A DNA stretch of 64,000 nt from Streptomyces sp. CCM_MD2014 (GTDB lineage Bacteria; Actinomycetota; Actinomycetes; Streptomycetales; Streptomycetaceae), in assembly GCF_000772045.1 (NCBI RefSeq), contig NZ_CP009754.1, positions 4,278,001 through 4,342,000 on the forward strand. The letters run 5' to 3'. Under the pieces are notes generated by a model. That model ran no database searches and was not told where the DNA came from. It worked only from the letters and a program-made list of their open reading frames with translations. Positions 26,402-34,984 of this stretch are shown here, piece after piece (position 1 is the stretch's first letter; every line of letters starts with the position of its first letter). The position numbers and the translations under genes were made by a program.

Positions 26402-27889
26402 TCACACCCCCAGCTCCGCCGCGACCCGTCCCGTGCGCACCGCGGCCACCAGCTGAGCGTGGTCCGCCTCGGTGCGGTCGGCGTAGGCGACGGCGAAGGC
26501 GGCGACCGCCTCGTCCAGCTCGCCGTTCTTGCCGCAGTAGCCCGCGATCAGCCGCGGGTCGGCGCTGTGCGCGTGGGCCCGGGCCAGCAGGGCGCCGGTC
26601 ATGCGGCCGTAGTCGTCCAGCTGGTCGGCGGCCAGGGCGCCGGGGTCGACGCTGCCCTTGCGGTTGCGGAACTGCCGCACCTGGTAGGGCCGCCCCTCGA
26701 CCGAGGTCCAGCCCAGCAGGATGTCGCTGACCACCTGCATCCGCTTCTGTCCGAGGACCACCCGGCGGCCCTCGTGCACGGCCTCGGGGGCGTCGAACCC
26801 GGCGGCCGCCAGGTGGGGCAGCAGCGCGGAGGGCCTGGCCTCCTTGACCTGGAGCACGAGCGGTTCGCCCCGGTGGTCCAGGAGCAGCACGACGTACGAC
26901 CGGGTGCCGACGCTGCCGGTGCCGACGACCCGGAAGGCCACGTCGTGCACCGCGTACCGGGCCAGCAGCGGCAGCCGGTCCTCGGAGAGCGTGCCCAGGT
27001 ATCCCTCCAGGGCACCGGCGACGGTCGCCGCCTCGGTGTCCGTCACCCGGCGCAGCACCGGGGCCGCGTCCACGAAGCGCCGTCCGCCGTCCTTGGTGGA
27101 CTCGGTCGACTTCGCGGCGAAGCGCCCGCTGGTGTTGGCCCGCGCCTTCTCGGAGACCCGCTCGAGGGTGCCGAGCAGGTCGTGGGCGTCGGTGTGGGAG
27201 ACGAGTTCCTCGTCGGCGATGGCGTTCCAGGCGTCCAGCGCGGGGAGCTTCGCCAGCAGCCGCATGGTGCGCCGGTACGCCCCGGTCGCGTCGTGGGCGG
27301 CCTCGCGGCAGGTGTCCTCGTCGGCGCCGGCCTCCCGGCCCGCGAGGACGAGCGAGGCGGCGAGCCGCTTGAGGTCCCACTCCCAGGGGCCGTGGACCGT
27401 CTCGTCGAAGTCGTTCAGGTCGATGACCAGGCGGCCGCGGGCGTCGCCGTAGAGGCCGAAGTTGGCGGCGTGCGCGTCACCGCAGATCTGGGCGCCGATC
27501 CCGGTCACCGGCGTGCGCGCCAGGTCGTACGCCATCAGGCCCGCCGACCCGCGCAGGAAGGCGAACGGCGTGGCCGCCATCCGCCCCGCCCGGATCGGGG
27601 CGAGCCCCGGTATCCGGCCGCGGTTGGACTCCTCGACCGCGGTCACCGCGTCCGGACGGGCGGCGTCCGGGTCGAGCGCGGCGTGCGCGGACCGCGGGAC
27701 ACGGGTGCGCAGCGCCTTGCCCTCCGCCTTCGGCGAGCCGGCCGCGGGCCACCGCGCGAACCCCGGGACGACCGGCATCCGCCCGCCCCGCGCCGCGCCT
27801 TCCGTCCCCTGGCCGTCCCCGCCCGTACGCGCCACCGGCACCACTCCGGCCGCCGCCTCCGTGCCCGCCCCCGCCGTCGCCCCGGTCAT
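26402..27889 (-). CDS. DUF2252-family protein (kinase-like fold)
   Basis: A 495-aa DUF2252 protein. Conserved blocks are QICGDAHAANFGLYGDARG, VIDLNDFDETVHGPWEWDLK and the GYCGKNGELDEAV tail. HAANFG and DLNDFDE resemble the catalytic and metal-binding loops of aminoglycoside-phosphotransferase-like kinases, so a small-molecule kinase activity is possible but unproven. ATG at 27889 is chosen; the first 90 residues are low complexity. Confidence 0.88.
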   Translation of the reverse strand: MTGATAGAGTEAAAGVVPVARTGGDGQGTEGAARGGRMPVVPGFARWPAAGSPKAEGKALRTRVPRSAHAALDPDAARPDAVTAVEESNRGRIPGLAPIRAGRMAATPFAFLRGSAGLMAYDLARTPVTGIGAQICGDAHAANFGLYGDARGRLVIDLNDFDETVHGPWEWDLKRLAASLVLAGREAGADEDTCREAAHDATGAYRRTMRLLAKLPALDAWNAIADEELVSHTDAHDLLGTLERVSEKARANTSGRFAAKSTESTKDGGRRFVDAAPVLRRVTDTEAATVAGALEGYLGTLSEDRLPLLARYAVHDVAFRVVGTGSVGTRSYVVLLLDHRGEPLVLQVKEARPSALLPHLAAAGFDAPEAVHEGRRVVLGQKRMQVVSDILLGWTSVEGRPYQVRQFRNRKGSVDPGALAADQLDDYGRMTGALLARAHAHSADPRLIAGYCGKNGELDEAVAAFAVAYADRTEADHAQLVAAVRTGRVAAELGV

Positions 27890-28556
27890 CCCGGCCACCC
27901 TCCTGCGTCTTCGCCCGACCTGTGCGTCGTGCCTGTGCCGTGCCTGCGTCGTGCCTGTGCATCTTGCCCGTGCCTCGTGTTGCCCGTGCGTCGCGCCCGT
28001 CGCACGCGTGCGTGCGTCGTGCCCGGCGCGCGCGTGCCGCGCGTCGGGCCGTGTGCCGTACCCGGCACGCGTCCCACCGGCGACCCGCACGTCCGGTCCG
28101 CCCGTCCGTCCTGCCCGCCGTACGTCGTCGTACCCGGCCGGGCACGCGCCCCGGTGGTTCCGTGACGTGGCCCCGGCCACGCACGCGACCCCGGCCGTGA
28201 ACCGCCCCGCGGCCCGCCCGGCACCGGGCCGGTCCGCGTCTGCGCTCCCAACCTGGCCAAGCGACCGGACCCGCACCCGCACCCGGCGCGCCCCGACCGT
28301 ACCGCCGCACCGCACCGCGCGTACACGACCCGGCCCGCCGCCCGCATAACGCCGGGCAGGGGGCGAAACAGGAGGTGCCCCCGGCCCCCGCGGCGCGCCT
28401 ACCGTGGCCAGCGATCACCACGGAGCGCGCCCGTCGAAGCAACCACCGCAGCCTGCCCGCGCCGGCGGGCGCGCCCCCTGTCCCCGACGTCCCGGATGTC
28501 GCACGTCCCGTTCAGCTTCCCCAGGGACCACCCACCGAGGAGACCGAGGAACCGCC
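27890..28556. other. Gene-free GC-rich gap with degenerate repeats
   Basis: This 667-bp stretch holds no credible gene. Its first 150 bp are a low-complexity tract rich in CGTGCC and GTGCCTG, including a perfect 15-bp direct repeat (27924-27938 and 27946-27960). The right 150 bp should contain the promoter of the secreted dioxygenase gene; no clear -35/-10 pair is seen. Confidence 0.7.
27924..27960. repeat. 15-bp direct repeat
   Basis: GCGTCGTGCCTGTGC occurs at 27924-27938 and 27946-27960 (period 22) inside a longer CGTGCC-rich tract. Confidence 0.75.
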
Positions 28557-29441
28557 ATGACCTCCGACACCCCCACCACCCCCGACGAGCCCAGGCCCGG
28601 ACCCGGCCGGGGCTCCGGCGGCGACCGCGGCATCAGCCGCAAGACGCTGCTCAGGGCGGCCGTCGCCGCCGGTGCCGCCGTCCCGCTGCTCGCCACCGGC
28701 GGCGTCGCGCTGGCCCGGGACGCCGCCCGCTCCTCCGACGGCCGGACGCTGACGCCGACGCCGTACTGCGACGACGGCGACGACCTGACGCCCGACCAGA
28801 TGGAGGGCCCGTACTTCAAGCCGAACTCGCCGCTGCGCACCAGCCTGGTCACGCCCGGCACCCCGGGCACCCCGCTGACCGTCAGCGGCTACGTCTTCGG
28901 CCGGAACTGCGCCCCGCTGTCCGGCGTGCTCCTCGACTTCTGGCAGGCCGACGACAACGGCGACTACGACATGGCCGGCTACACCTTCCGCGGCCACCAG
29001 TTCACCGACGCCACCGGCGCCTTCGCCCTGAAGACGATCGTCCCCGGCCTCTATCCCGGCCGCACCCGGCACATCCACGTCAAGGTGCAGGCCCCCGGCG
29101 AGCCGATCCTGACCACCCAGCTGTACTTCCCCGGCGAGCCCCGCAACAGCACGGACATGATCTTCGACCCGGCCCTGCTGATGAACGTCCGCGGTGCCGG
29201 CGGCGGCAAGGAGGGCACCTTCGACTTCGTCCTCGACGTGGACGGCGACACCGGCCCCACGGACCCGCCCACCGACCCGCCGACCGACCCGCCGGGCGGC
29301 ACCTGGACGAGCGGCCACGCCTACACCTCCGGTGACCGGGTGACGTACGGCGGACGCTCCTACCGCTGCCTCCAGGCGCACACCTCGATGACCGGCTGGG
29401 AACCGCCGAACGTGCCGGCCCTGTGGCAGCGCGAGTCCTGA
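28557..29441 (+). CDS. Secreted intradiol ring-cleavage dioxygenase with C-terminal carbohydrate-binding module
   Basis: A 294-aa exported enzyme. A twin-arginine-like or long signal region (SRKTLLRAAVAAGAAVPLLA) precedes an intradiol dioxygenase domain (about 70-230) with MEGPYFKPNSPLR and the iron-ligand segment YPGRTRHIHVKV (Tyr, His, His). A Thr/Asp/Pro linker (GPTDPPTDPPTDPP) leads to a roughly 50-residue CBM5/12-type module (WTSGHAYTSGDRVTYGGRSY...WQRES). This fusion matches the lignin- and cellulose-binding catechol dioxygenase described from Streptomyces SirexAA-E (SACTE_2871). It cleaves catechols outside the cell, probably from plant biomass. Confidence 0.92.
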   Translation: MTSDTPTTPDEPRPGPGRGSGGDRGISRKTLLRAAVAAGAAVPLLATGGVALARDAARSSDGRTLTPTPYCDDGDDLTPDQMEGPYFKPNSPLRTSLVTPGTPGTPLTVSGYVFGRNCAPLSGVLLDFWQADDNGDYDMAGYTFRGHQFTDATGAFALKTIVPGLYPGRTRHIHVKVQAPGEPILTTQLYFPGEPRNSTDMIFDPALLMNVRGAGGGKEGTFDFVLDVDGDTGPTDPPTDPPTDPPGGTWTSGHAYTSGDRVTYGGRSYRCLQAHTSMTGWEPPNVPALWQRES

Positions 29442-29479
29442 CGCTCCGGAGTACGGGCGAGTGCCCGCTCTCCGGTTCC

Positions 29480-29517
29480 GAGGCCCCCCGCCGGGCGCAC
29501 GACCGGCGGGGGGCCTC
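29480..29517. terminator. Strong bidirectional terminator
   Basis: GAGGCCCCCCGCCGG (29480-29494) pairs perfectly with 29503-29517, a 15-bp stem with an 8-nt loop. It separates the core chromosome gene from the leftmost gene of the polyketide cluster. Confidence 0.85.
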
Positions 29518-29522
29518 GCCGT

Positions 29523-30455
29523 TCACGGGCGTCCGGCGGGCGCCAGCGTGGACCGGTACCAGGGCTCGGCGCGCCGGAACCCGGTGCCGAACGGGTCGCC
29601 CGGCGGTTCCCGGAGGTCCGACCAGAGGCTGTCGGACTCGAAGAGGTGATCGGTCGTCAGCAGGCCGACCACGCCCGACAGGACGTCGTCCCCGGCGAGC
29701 AGGTCCCGTGCCCGCCGCACCGTGAGGTCACGCCGCGGCCAGGGGATGCCCGCGCAGGCGGCGACGGCGCGCAGGGCGCCGCCGACGCCGACCGGCTCCG
29801 GGTGGGCCGCGTGGTAGACGGACGCGGACAGCGCCGTGCCGGGCGCGAACGCGGCGCCCACCAGGGCCCGGGCCAGGTCCGGCACGGCGATCATCGACAT
29901 CCGCGCGGACCAGCCCGCCACCGTGCCCGGCAGCCTCCGCAGCACCCGGGCCATGCCGGGCCCGACCCAGGTGTCGCCCGCCCCGTACACCAGGTGGGGA
30001 CGCAGGACGACCCCGCCGGCCGAGAGCACGGCGTCCTCGGCGGCGGCGCGGGTGCGTGAGGTCCAGGAGCCCGGGTTGCGGACGAGCTCCTCGGGCCGTT
30101 GCCCCCGGTAGGTGCCGCGGCCGTAGACCGACGCGGTGCTCAGGTGCACGACACGGCGGACCCCGGCCCGCCGGGCCTCCGCGACCAGCGCCGCCGTGCC
30201 GTCGGCGTTCACGGCTTGGTTGGCCGCCTTCGTCCCCCCTATCTGCGCCGCGCAGTGGATCAGCACGTCGACGCCGTCGCAGACGCCGCGCAGGCTGCCG
30301 GGGTCGGTCAGGTCGCCCCGTAAGCACCGCGCACCGGAGCGGCGTACGGGACGGCGGTGCGACAGCAGCCTGATGCAGGCCGCCCGCCGCTCCGCCTCGC
30401 GGACGACGTGTCCTCCCACGAATCCGGACGCGCCGGTGATCAGTACGGTGAGCAC
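29523..30455 (-). CDS. NAD-dependent epimerase/dehydratase-like reductase, butyrolactone pathway
   Basis: A 310-aa extended SDR with the NAD-binding motif VLITGASGFVGGHVV at the N-terminus and the catalytic pair in STASVYGRGTYRG (YxxxK altered to Y...R). Next to afsA-type genes, such enzymes (JadW2-like) are proposed to take part in making the signalling butyrolactone. GTG at 30455 follows GGGAGGGTGCCCC. Codon 45 (30321-30323) is a TTA leucine codon, making translation dependent on the bldA tRNA. It is 28 bp downstream of the afsA-like gene in the same direction. Confidence 0.85.
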   Translation of the reverse strand: MLTVLITGASGFVGGHVVREAERRAACIRLLSHRRPVRRSGARCLRGDLTDPGSLRGVCDGVDVLIHCAAQIGGTKAANQAVNADGTAALVAEARRAGVRRVVHLSTASVYGRGTYRGQRPEELVRNPGSWTSRTRAAAEDAVLSAGGVVLRPHLVYGAGDTWVGPGMARVLRRLPGTVAGWSARMSMIAVPDLARALVGAAFAPGTALSASVYHAAHPEPVGVGGALRAVAACAGIPWPRRDLTVRRARDLLAGDDVLSGVVGLLTTDHLFESDSLWSDLREPPGDPFGTGFRRAEPWYRSTLAPAGRP

Positions 30456-30483
30456 GGGGCACCCTCCCAGGGGACGGTCCGGG

Positions 30484-31434
30484 TCAGCTGACGCGGGGAC
30501 GCAGGACGAGGTCGGCGGTGAAGACCGTCTCGTCCTCCTGGCTGCCGCGCACCCGCACCGGCAGCTCGCCCGGTGCGCCGTGCCCCTCGACGGTGGCCGT
30601 GACCCAGCACGGAGAGTCGAACTCGGCATAGCGCGCGAAGTCGGCCCGCACGCCCGCGAGCAGGGCGCAGGGGAGCCCGGTGACGGCGTGGGCGGCCTGC
30701 CGGGCGGCCTCCAGCAGGACCATGCCGGGGATGTGGTCGGTCGGGTGGTCGAAGTAGGTCGGGTGGGCCGTGTCGACCCTCAGTTCCCAGCGGCCCGGCG
30801 ACGCCGGCGACGCCTCGCCCAGCAGGACGTGCCAGGGGCTGCCGTGGCGCACGACGGCGGGGTCGAGCGCCGGCGGGGGTGTGCGGTGGCAGACCGTGGG
30901 GCGCTCACCTCTCAGGCGTCTGTAGACGTCCGGGCTCATGCACCGGAAGGCGGCCGAGGCGGTCGCCCGTACCTCGTCGCCCCGCCGGACGGTGACGTCG
31001 TAGCGCATCTCGCGCAGGCTGCGGCCGCGGCGCACGACGTCCCGGCACACGGTGTGCATCTCTATGTCGGTGGGGACCGGGCCGGCCCTGAAGAGCTCCG
31101 GGTCCGCGGTCACGCTGAGGTCGGACATGAGGAACTGGTAGCCGAACGGCACGTCGAACTCGGCGTGCGCGAGCAGGGACCCGATCTGCCGCACGGACTC
31201 GACCAGCAGCATCGGATCCTGGTAGCCGCCCTCGGAGGCGAACAGGGAGTGGCAGCGGGGCCACTGGGCCCCGACCACGAATCCGCTGCGGTCGCCGGCG
31301 GGGACGTCCTGCTCCCAGCCTGTGAGCAGGACTTCGGAGACGGCCGCGCGGTGCACGTACTCACGCGGAACCGTGGAGGTCAGCTTCCGGGGCTGTGCCG
31401 TGACGCCGGGTGCCTTCGGAGCGAGGTTCGGCAT
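30484..31434 (-). CDS. AfsA-family gamma-butyrolactone synthase
   Basis: A 316-aa protein with two AfsA hotdog-like repeats: the first around REYVHRAAVSEVLLTGWE...FVVGAQWPRCHSLF, the second around YFDHPTDHIPGMVLLEAARQAA. AfsA-type enzymes join a beta-ketoacyl chain to dihydroxyacetone phosphate, the first step to the diffusible signal controlling antibiotic production. ATG at 31434 follows GGGAG eight bases upstream; ATG at 31449 has no ribosome site. Its promoter carries a receptor-like palindrome between -35 and -10. Confidence 0.93.
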   Translation of the reverse strand: MPNLAPKAPGVTAQPRKLTSTVPREYVHRAAVSEVLLTGWEQDVPAGDRSGFVVGAQWPRCHSLFASEGGYQDPMLLVESVRQIGSLLAHAEFDVPFGYQFLMSDLSVTADPELFRAGPVPTDIEMHTVCRDVVRRGRSLREMRYDVTVRRGDEVRATASAAFRCMSPDVYRRLRGERPTVCHRTPPPALDPAVVRHGSPWHVLLGEASPASPGRWELRVDTAHPTYFDHPTDHIPGMVLLEAARQAAHAVTGLPCALLAGVRADFARYAEFDSPCWVTATVEGHGAPGELPVRVRGSQEDETVFTADLVLRPRVS

Positions 31435-31519
31435 GTGCGGGGCTCCCATCAAGGTGCAGACAGGGGGCGGCACGGCCGTGAGTCGGCTGCTCACCCCCGT
31501 GGCCGACTAGCTGCGGATA

Positions 31520-31550
31520 AAGATACAGACAGGTCGGTCCAGTTTTTCAA
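31520..31550 (-). promoter_or_regulatory. Promoter of the afsA-like gene with embedded receptor operator
   Basis: On the minus strand TTGAAA (31545-31550) and TATCTT (31520-31525) are 19 bp apart. The spacer holds ACAGACAGGTCGGT (31525-31538 on plus), an imperfect butyrolactone-receptor-like palindrome. Confidence 0.6.
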
Positions 31551-31817
31551 GAGGCAGGAAGCTTTCCTCGACCACACGTGCGTCAAGTGCTGTACGCGCG
31601 GCCCCGGCGACCCACGGGCGAGACCGGCCGCGAAACATGCAGGGCGCCATGATTCGGCAAGCGGGCCGACCCGCTGCTGGCCCGTGTTTTCAAGGATCTT
31701 TACACACCCGAAGGCGGCACCACCCTCACCCTCGCGCCGAAAACACACAGCTCAAGACATCCGGACCCGGGTGATCAAGGGGTCACTCAGAGATACAGGA
31801 CAGGTACACGGCAACCT

Positions 31818-31848
31818 TTGACAATCAGACAGGTCTGTTTGGTATTGT
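31818..31848 (+). promoter_or_regulatory. Promoter of the JadR1-like regulator with embedded operator
   Basis: TTGACA (31818-31823) and TATTGT (31843-31848) flank a spacer that contains CAGACAGGTCTG (31826-31837), a 12-bp palindrome. A TetR dimer bound here would block RNA polymerase. Confidence 0.7.
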
Positions 31849-31911
31849 CTCCCCCCGTGAACCTCGGTCAGTGATGACGTGTTGTGTTTTCAGGTACCTT
31901 CAGGGGGACAG

Positions 31912-32661
31912 ATGAACCGGCAGTACGCGGAGCTCGTCGGACCGTCGCCGCAGCGCCCTCTCCCGCCCGCCGCCCCGGTCCGCCGGACGGCCCGGAACGT
32001 ACTGGTCGTCGAGAACGACCAACGGGCCGCCGAAACGCTCCTGCGGGGGCTGACCCGGCAGGGGTACGCCGCAAGGAGCGTGGACACCGGAGCCCAGGCG
32101 CTGCGCGGCCACCGCGACGCCGATCTGATCCTGCTCGACCTCGACCTGCCCGACCTGGACGGCCTCGAAGTGTGCCGGGCCATCCGCTCGATCAGCGACA
32201 CGCCGATCATCACGGTGACCGCGCGGCGCTCGGAACTCGACTGCGTACTCGGCCTCCAGGCGGGCTCGGACGACTACCTGGTCAAGCCGTACGGCTTCCG
32301 CGAGCTGCTGGCCCGCATGGAGGCGGTGATGCGCCGCTCGCACGGCCGGCCGGCCACGGCGGACACCGGTCGGGTCATCACCCACGCCGGACTGCGCATC
32401 GACGTGGCCGCCCGGGCGGCCACCCTCCACGGCGAGCCCCTGGACCTGACCCGCAAGGAGTTCGACCTGCTCCACCTCCTGGCCCTGCAGGCCGGTACGG
32501 TGCTCACCCGGCGGCAGATCATGGCCCACGTGTGGGACGACGCCTGGTCGCCGCGGGGCCGGACGGTGGACACGCACGTCGGCACCCTGCGCGCCAAACT
32601 CGGCTCCAGCACCTGGATCATCAACGTGCGCGGAGTGGGTTTCCGGCTGGGCCATCCGTGA
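31912..32661 (+). CDS. OmpR/PhoB-family response regulator, JadR1-like pathway activator
   Basis: A 249-aa regulator: receiver domain (about 28-145) and winged-helix DNA-binding domain (about 155-248, DLTRKEFDLLHLLALQAG...VDTHVGTLRAKLG). The phosphorylated Asp equivalent (D76 in LLDLDLPDLDG), T101 and K125 are present, but the acidic pair is E34-N35 instead of two acids, so metal binding is probably weakened. Atypical OmpR regulators of this kind (JadR1, Aur1P) switch on angucycline clusters and may respond to the product. ATG at 31912 follows AGGGGGACAG. No kinase is nearby. Confidence 0.9.
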   Translation: MNRQYAELVGPSPQRPLPPAAPVRRTARNVLVVENDQRAAETLLRGLTRQGYAARSVDTGAQALRGHRDADLILLDLDLPDLDGLEVCRAIRSISDTPIITVTARRSELDCVLGLQAGSDDYLVKPYGFRELLARMEAVMRRSHGRPATADTGRVITHAGLRIDVAARAATLHGEPLDLTRKEFDLLHLLALQAGTVLTRRQIMAHVWDDAWSPRGRTVDTHVGTLRAKLGSSTWIINVRGVGFRLGHP

Positions 32662-32674
32662 CCGCGGCAACAAT

Positions 32675-32688
32675 ACAGACTAGTCTGT
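32675..32688. promoter_or_regulatory. Perfect butyrolactone-receptor-like palindrome
   Basis: ACAGACTAGTCTGT is a perfect 14-bp palindrome 31 bp upstream of the TetR gene, an apparent autoregulatory operator. Confidence 0.8.
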
Positions 32689-32719
32689 TGGGCTAACAGC
32701 GGCACGGTAAGGATGAGGC

Positions 32720-33328
32720 ATGGCTCAACAGGAACGCGGCAGGCAGTCGCGACGGTCGATTCTCGAGGCCGCCGCCCACGTCTTCGCCGAACGCGGTTAC
32801 GACGCCGCGAGCACCAACGACATACTGGCCTGCACCGGGCTCACCCGAGGCTCCCTCTACCACCACTTCCCCTCCAAGGAAGCCATCGCCGTGGCCCTGG
32901 TCCAGGCCCACGGCGAGGCCCTGGCCGTACCGGAGGGGCCGGTGCGGCTGCAGTCGGTGATCGACCTGACCCTGGAGTTCGCCCGCCGTCTCCAGCACGA
33001 CCCGGTGCTGCGCGCCAGCGTGCGTCTGGCCACCGAGCAGACCTCCTTCCGCCGCCCTCCGCAGACCGCCTACGAGCAGTCCCTGGAGGCGATCGAGAAG
33101 CTGCTGCGGGAAGCGAGGGAACGGGACGAACTCCTGCCGGGCGTCGACGTGGACGAGGCGGCGTCGACGATCGTCGGCTGTTTCACCGGCCTGCAGATCA
33201 TGTCCCAGGCGTACACCGGCCGGGAGGACCTGGGCGACCGCGTCGGGTCCTTCTGGCGCTTCTTCCTGCCCGGACTCGCCACCCCCGGCCTGATCGGCCG
33301 GCTCCGCACCGCGGCCCCCGCGTCCTGA
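32720..33328 (+). CDS. ScbR/ArpA-family TetR regulator (butyrolactone receptor or pseudo-receptor)
   Basis: A 202-aa TetR protein with the receptor-family helix-turn-helix (RRSILEAAAHVFAERGYDAA...TGLTRGSLYHHFPSKEAIA) and a C-terminal domain of the ScbR/ArpA type (ASVRLATEQTSFRRPPQTAY). At the position where true receptors carry a ligand-stacking Trp in a YxxW-type motif, this protein reads YEQS. It may therefore be a pseudo-receptor that senses other ligands, as JadR2 and ScbR2 do. Its promoter has a perfect palindrome. Confidence 0.88.
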   Translation: MAQQERGRQSRRSILEAAAHVFAERGYDAASTNDILACTGLTRGSLYHHFPSKEAIAVALVQAHGEALAVPEGPVRLQSVIDLTLEFARRLQHDPVLRASVRLATEQTSFRRPPQTAYEQSLEAIEKLLREARERDELLPGVDVDEAASTIVGCFTGLQIMSQAYTGREDLGDRVGSFWRFFLPGLATPGLIGRLRTAAPAS

Positions 33329-33357
33329 CCCCGCTCGCGGACGACGTGCGAACGTTG

Positions 33358-33945
33358 TCACGGCAGGCGGCTGTGGCCGCCGTCCGCCTGGAGGAACAGC
33401 GGGCTCAACAGGGCCCACAGGCGCCGGGAAGTGCCGACGTCCCACCACGCGGGGTCCGACCGGCCCAGTGTCTCGATGCCGGCCGCCACGACCACGGCCA
33501 GGTCGGCCAGGTTCTCGGGCGGCGCGCCGTGCCGCCGGTCGGACGCCTCGTAGGCGGCGGCCACCCGGTCGCGGAGCAGCGACACCAGGTGGTCGCGCAG
33601 CCTCGGCGGCCCCGCTGAGCCGTCCGGGGCCAGCTCCATGCCGGCCCGGACGATCGTGTCGGTGCCCAGCGCCTCGGTGAGCGCCAGGCAGAAGCGCTCC
33701 GGCGCGTCGGCGGCCGCACCGGAGAACGCCGTGTCGACGATCTCCTCCAGCCGGCCGCGCGCCTGTTCGTGGACGGCGGCCGCGAGAGCGGCGGTCGAGG
33801 AGAAGTGGTGGTAGAGAGCACCGCGGCTCACGCCGGCCCGGCGGCAGATGTTGACCAGGCCCGCGTCGGCCGGGCGCCCGTCCGCGATCAGCTCCGCCGT
33901 GGCCCGGATCAGAGCCTCACGAGTCCGCTCGGACCGCATCTGCAT
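33358..33945 (-). CDS. TetR-family regulator (second cluster repressor)
   Basis: A 195-aa TetR regulator: helix-turn-helix SERTREALIRATAELIADGR...AGVSRGALYHHFSSTAALA and a C-terminus ending AWWDVGTSRRLWALLSPLFLQ, also of receptor-like type. It is convergent with the other TetR gene, 29 bp away. ATG at 33945 follows GGTGGGATCTG; longer starts would run through the operator-like site at 34011-34024. Confidence 0.87.
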   Translation of the reverse strand: MQMRSERTREALIRATAELIADGRPADAGLVNICRRAGVSRGALYHHFSSTAALAAAVHEQARGRLEEIVDTAFSGAAADAPERFCLALTEALGTDTIVRAGMELAPDGSAGPPRLRDHLVSLLRDRVAAAYEASDRRHGAPPENLADLAVVVAAGIETLGRSDPAWWDVGTSRRLWALLSPLFLQADGGHSRLP

Positions 33946-34010
33946 CAGATCCCACCCGCCTTCTTCATCCGTACCGGTCTCTCGGCCGGCCTCTCCACCC
34001 ACCGAAGCAT

Positions 34011-34024
34011 ACAAGGAGGTCTGT
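34011..34024. promoter_or_regulatory. Receptor-like operator upstream of the second TetR gene
   Basis: ACAAGGAGGTCTGT keeps the right half-site GTCTGT exactly and the left half loosely. It lies 66 bp upstream of the TetR start. Confidence 0.45.
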
Positions 34025-34149
34025 TTTATCGGACCCATGCCTGCAGACACCCCCTCTTTATGATCTTCGTTCGTTCATAAATCCCCCACATACACACGTC
34101 AATTGGCCTGAACCTTTCGTTCCGGAACGACCGATCGATGCGTAACCGA

Positions 34150-34163
34150 GTAGACTTGCCTGT
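34150..34163. promoter_or_regulatory. Possible receptor-like operator near the ovmZ-like gene
   Basis: GTAGACTTGCCTGT resembles the inverse of the receptor half-sites (AGAC...CTGT) in the 403-bp divergent gap 33946-34348. The rest of that gap shows no gene. Confidence 0.35.
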
Positions 34164-34348
34164 ATGTTTTCCTGGAACCGCCGCTCGCCGGGACGCCCGG
34201 AACTGGGCACTTGGCACTGCGCTGACACGGAGCTGACCCAACCTCGAATGCTTGATGAAACCCTGCACCGCTGTCGGTAGATGCAGCCCCGGGACCCCGG
34301 TGAGACTGAATGCCGTCTTGCGAAACTGCCACGGATCGGGGGATTTCG

Positions 34349-34984
34349 ATGGATGAGCGTGAGAGAGCCACCGAGGAGCACACGAGCAGGGACTGCGCAC
34401 AGCGGTGCGGCCGGATCTGCGCCCTCTGCCTGGACCGGACCGGCCGAGAACTGCGGACGCTGCTCACCCTGTACAAGGAGAGCGAGGAAACCCTGGCCGC
34501 CGCCCCGACGACGGCACTGCGGCAACGGGTGAGCGGCAGCCGCGGCAGCGTCGGCATCGTGCTGGACGAGCGGGTCGTGTCCCTGCGGAGCAAGGTGACC
34601 GAGACGCTGAGCCTGTGGGCGCGGCTCGTCCTGGACGAGCGCGGCGACGCCGCCTTCGGTGCGAAGGAGCGAGGGCTGGCCCGGCTGGTGCGGTTCCTGG
34701 GACAGCAGCTGCCGTGGTTCGCCGACCACCCCGCCGGGGTCGAGTTCACCGAGGAGGTCACCGAACTGCTCGCGGATCTGGACGAGTTGTTCGGTCCGGG
34801 GCCGGTGAGCAGGTTCCCGCTGGGGCCGTGTCCGCGGCCGGAGTGCGAGGGCACCCTCTTCGGCGTCCGGCCGGCGGACCGCGACCGTGTCCCCAGTCAC
34901 GTCTCCTGCGACGCCGGCCACCCGGTGCCGCCCCGCCAGTGGCTGCTGCTGGCCGGCCGCACGGAGAAGGAGCGGGCCGCGTGA
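34349..34984 (+). CDS. Cluster-associated regulatory protein, OvmZ-like (function unknown)
   Basis: A 211-aa soluble protein. The N-terminus has a Cys pattern (DCAQRCGRICALCLD) and the C-terminus another (CPRPECEG...CDAGHP), suggesting zinc or disulfide sites; the middle is helical. It resembles OvmZ-type proteins of the oviedomycin angucycline cluster as I remember them (not checked). ATG at 34349 follows GGATCGGGGG. It is coupled by a GTGA overlap to a small helix-turn-helix protein, so the two probably work as one regulatory unit. Confidence 0.75.
   Translation: MDERERATEEHTSRDCAQRCGRICALCLDRTGRELRTLLTLYKESEETLAAAPTTALRQRVSGSRGSVGIVLDERVVSLRSKVTETLSLWARLVLDERGDAAFGAKERGLARLVRFLGQQLPWFADHPAGVEFTEEVTELLADLDELFGPGPVSRFPLGPCPRPECEGTLFGVRPADRDRVPSHVSCDAGHPVPPRQWLLLAGRTEKERAA

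Noticed and set aside
27900..28100. CGTGCC-rich repeats as a possible CRISPR or regulatory array
   Set aside because: Units are short, irregular and without spacers; most likely low-complexity drift.
28342..28556. Clear promoter for the secreted dioxygenase
   Set aside because: No convincing -35/-10 pair could be seen in the GC-rich upstream DNA.
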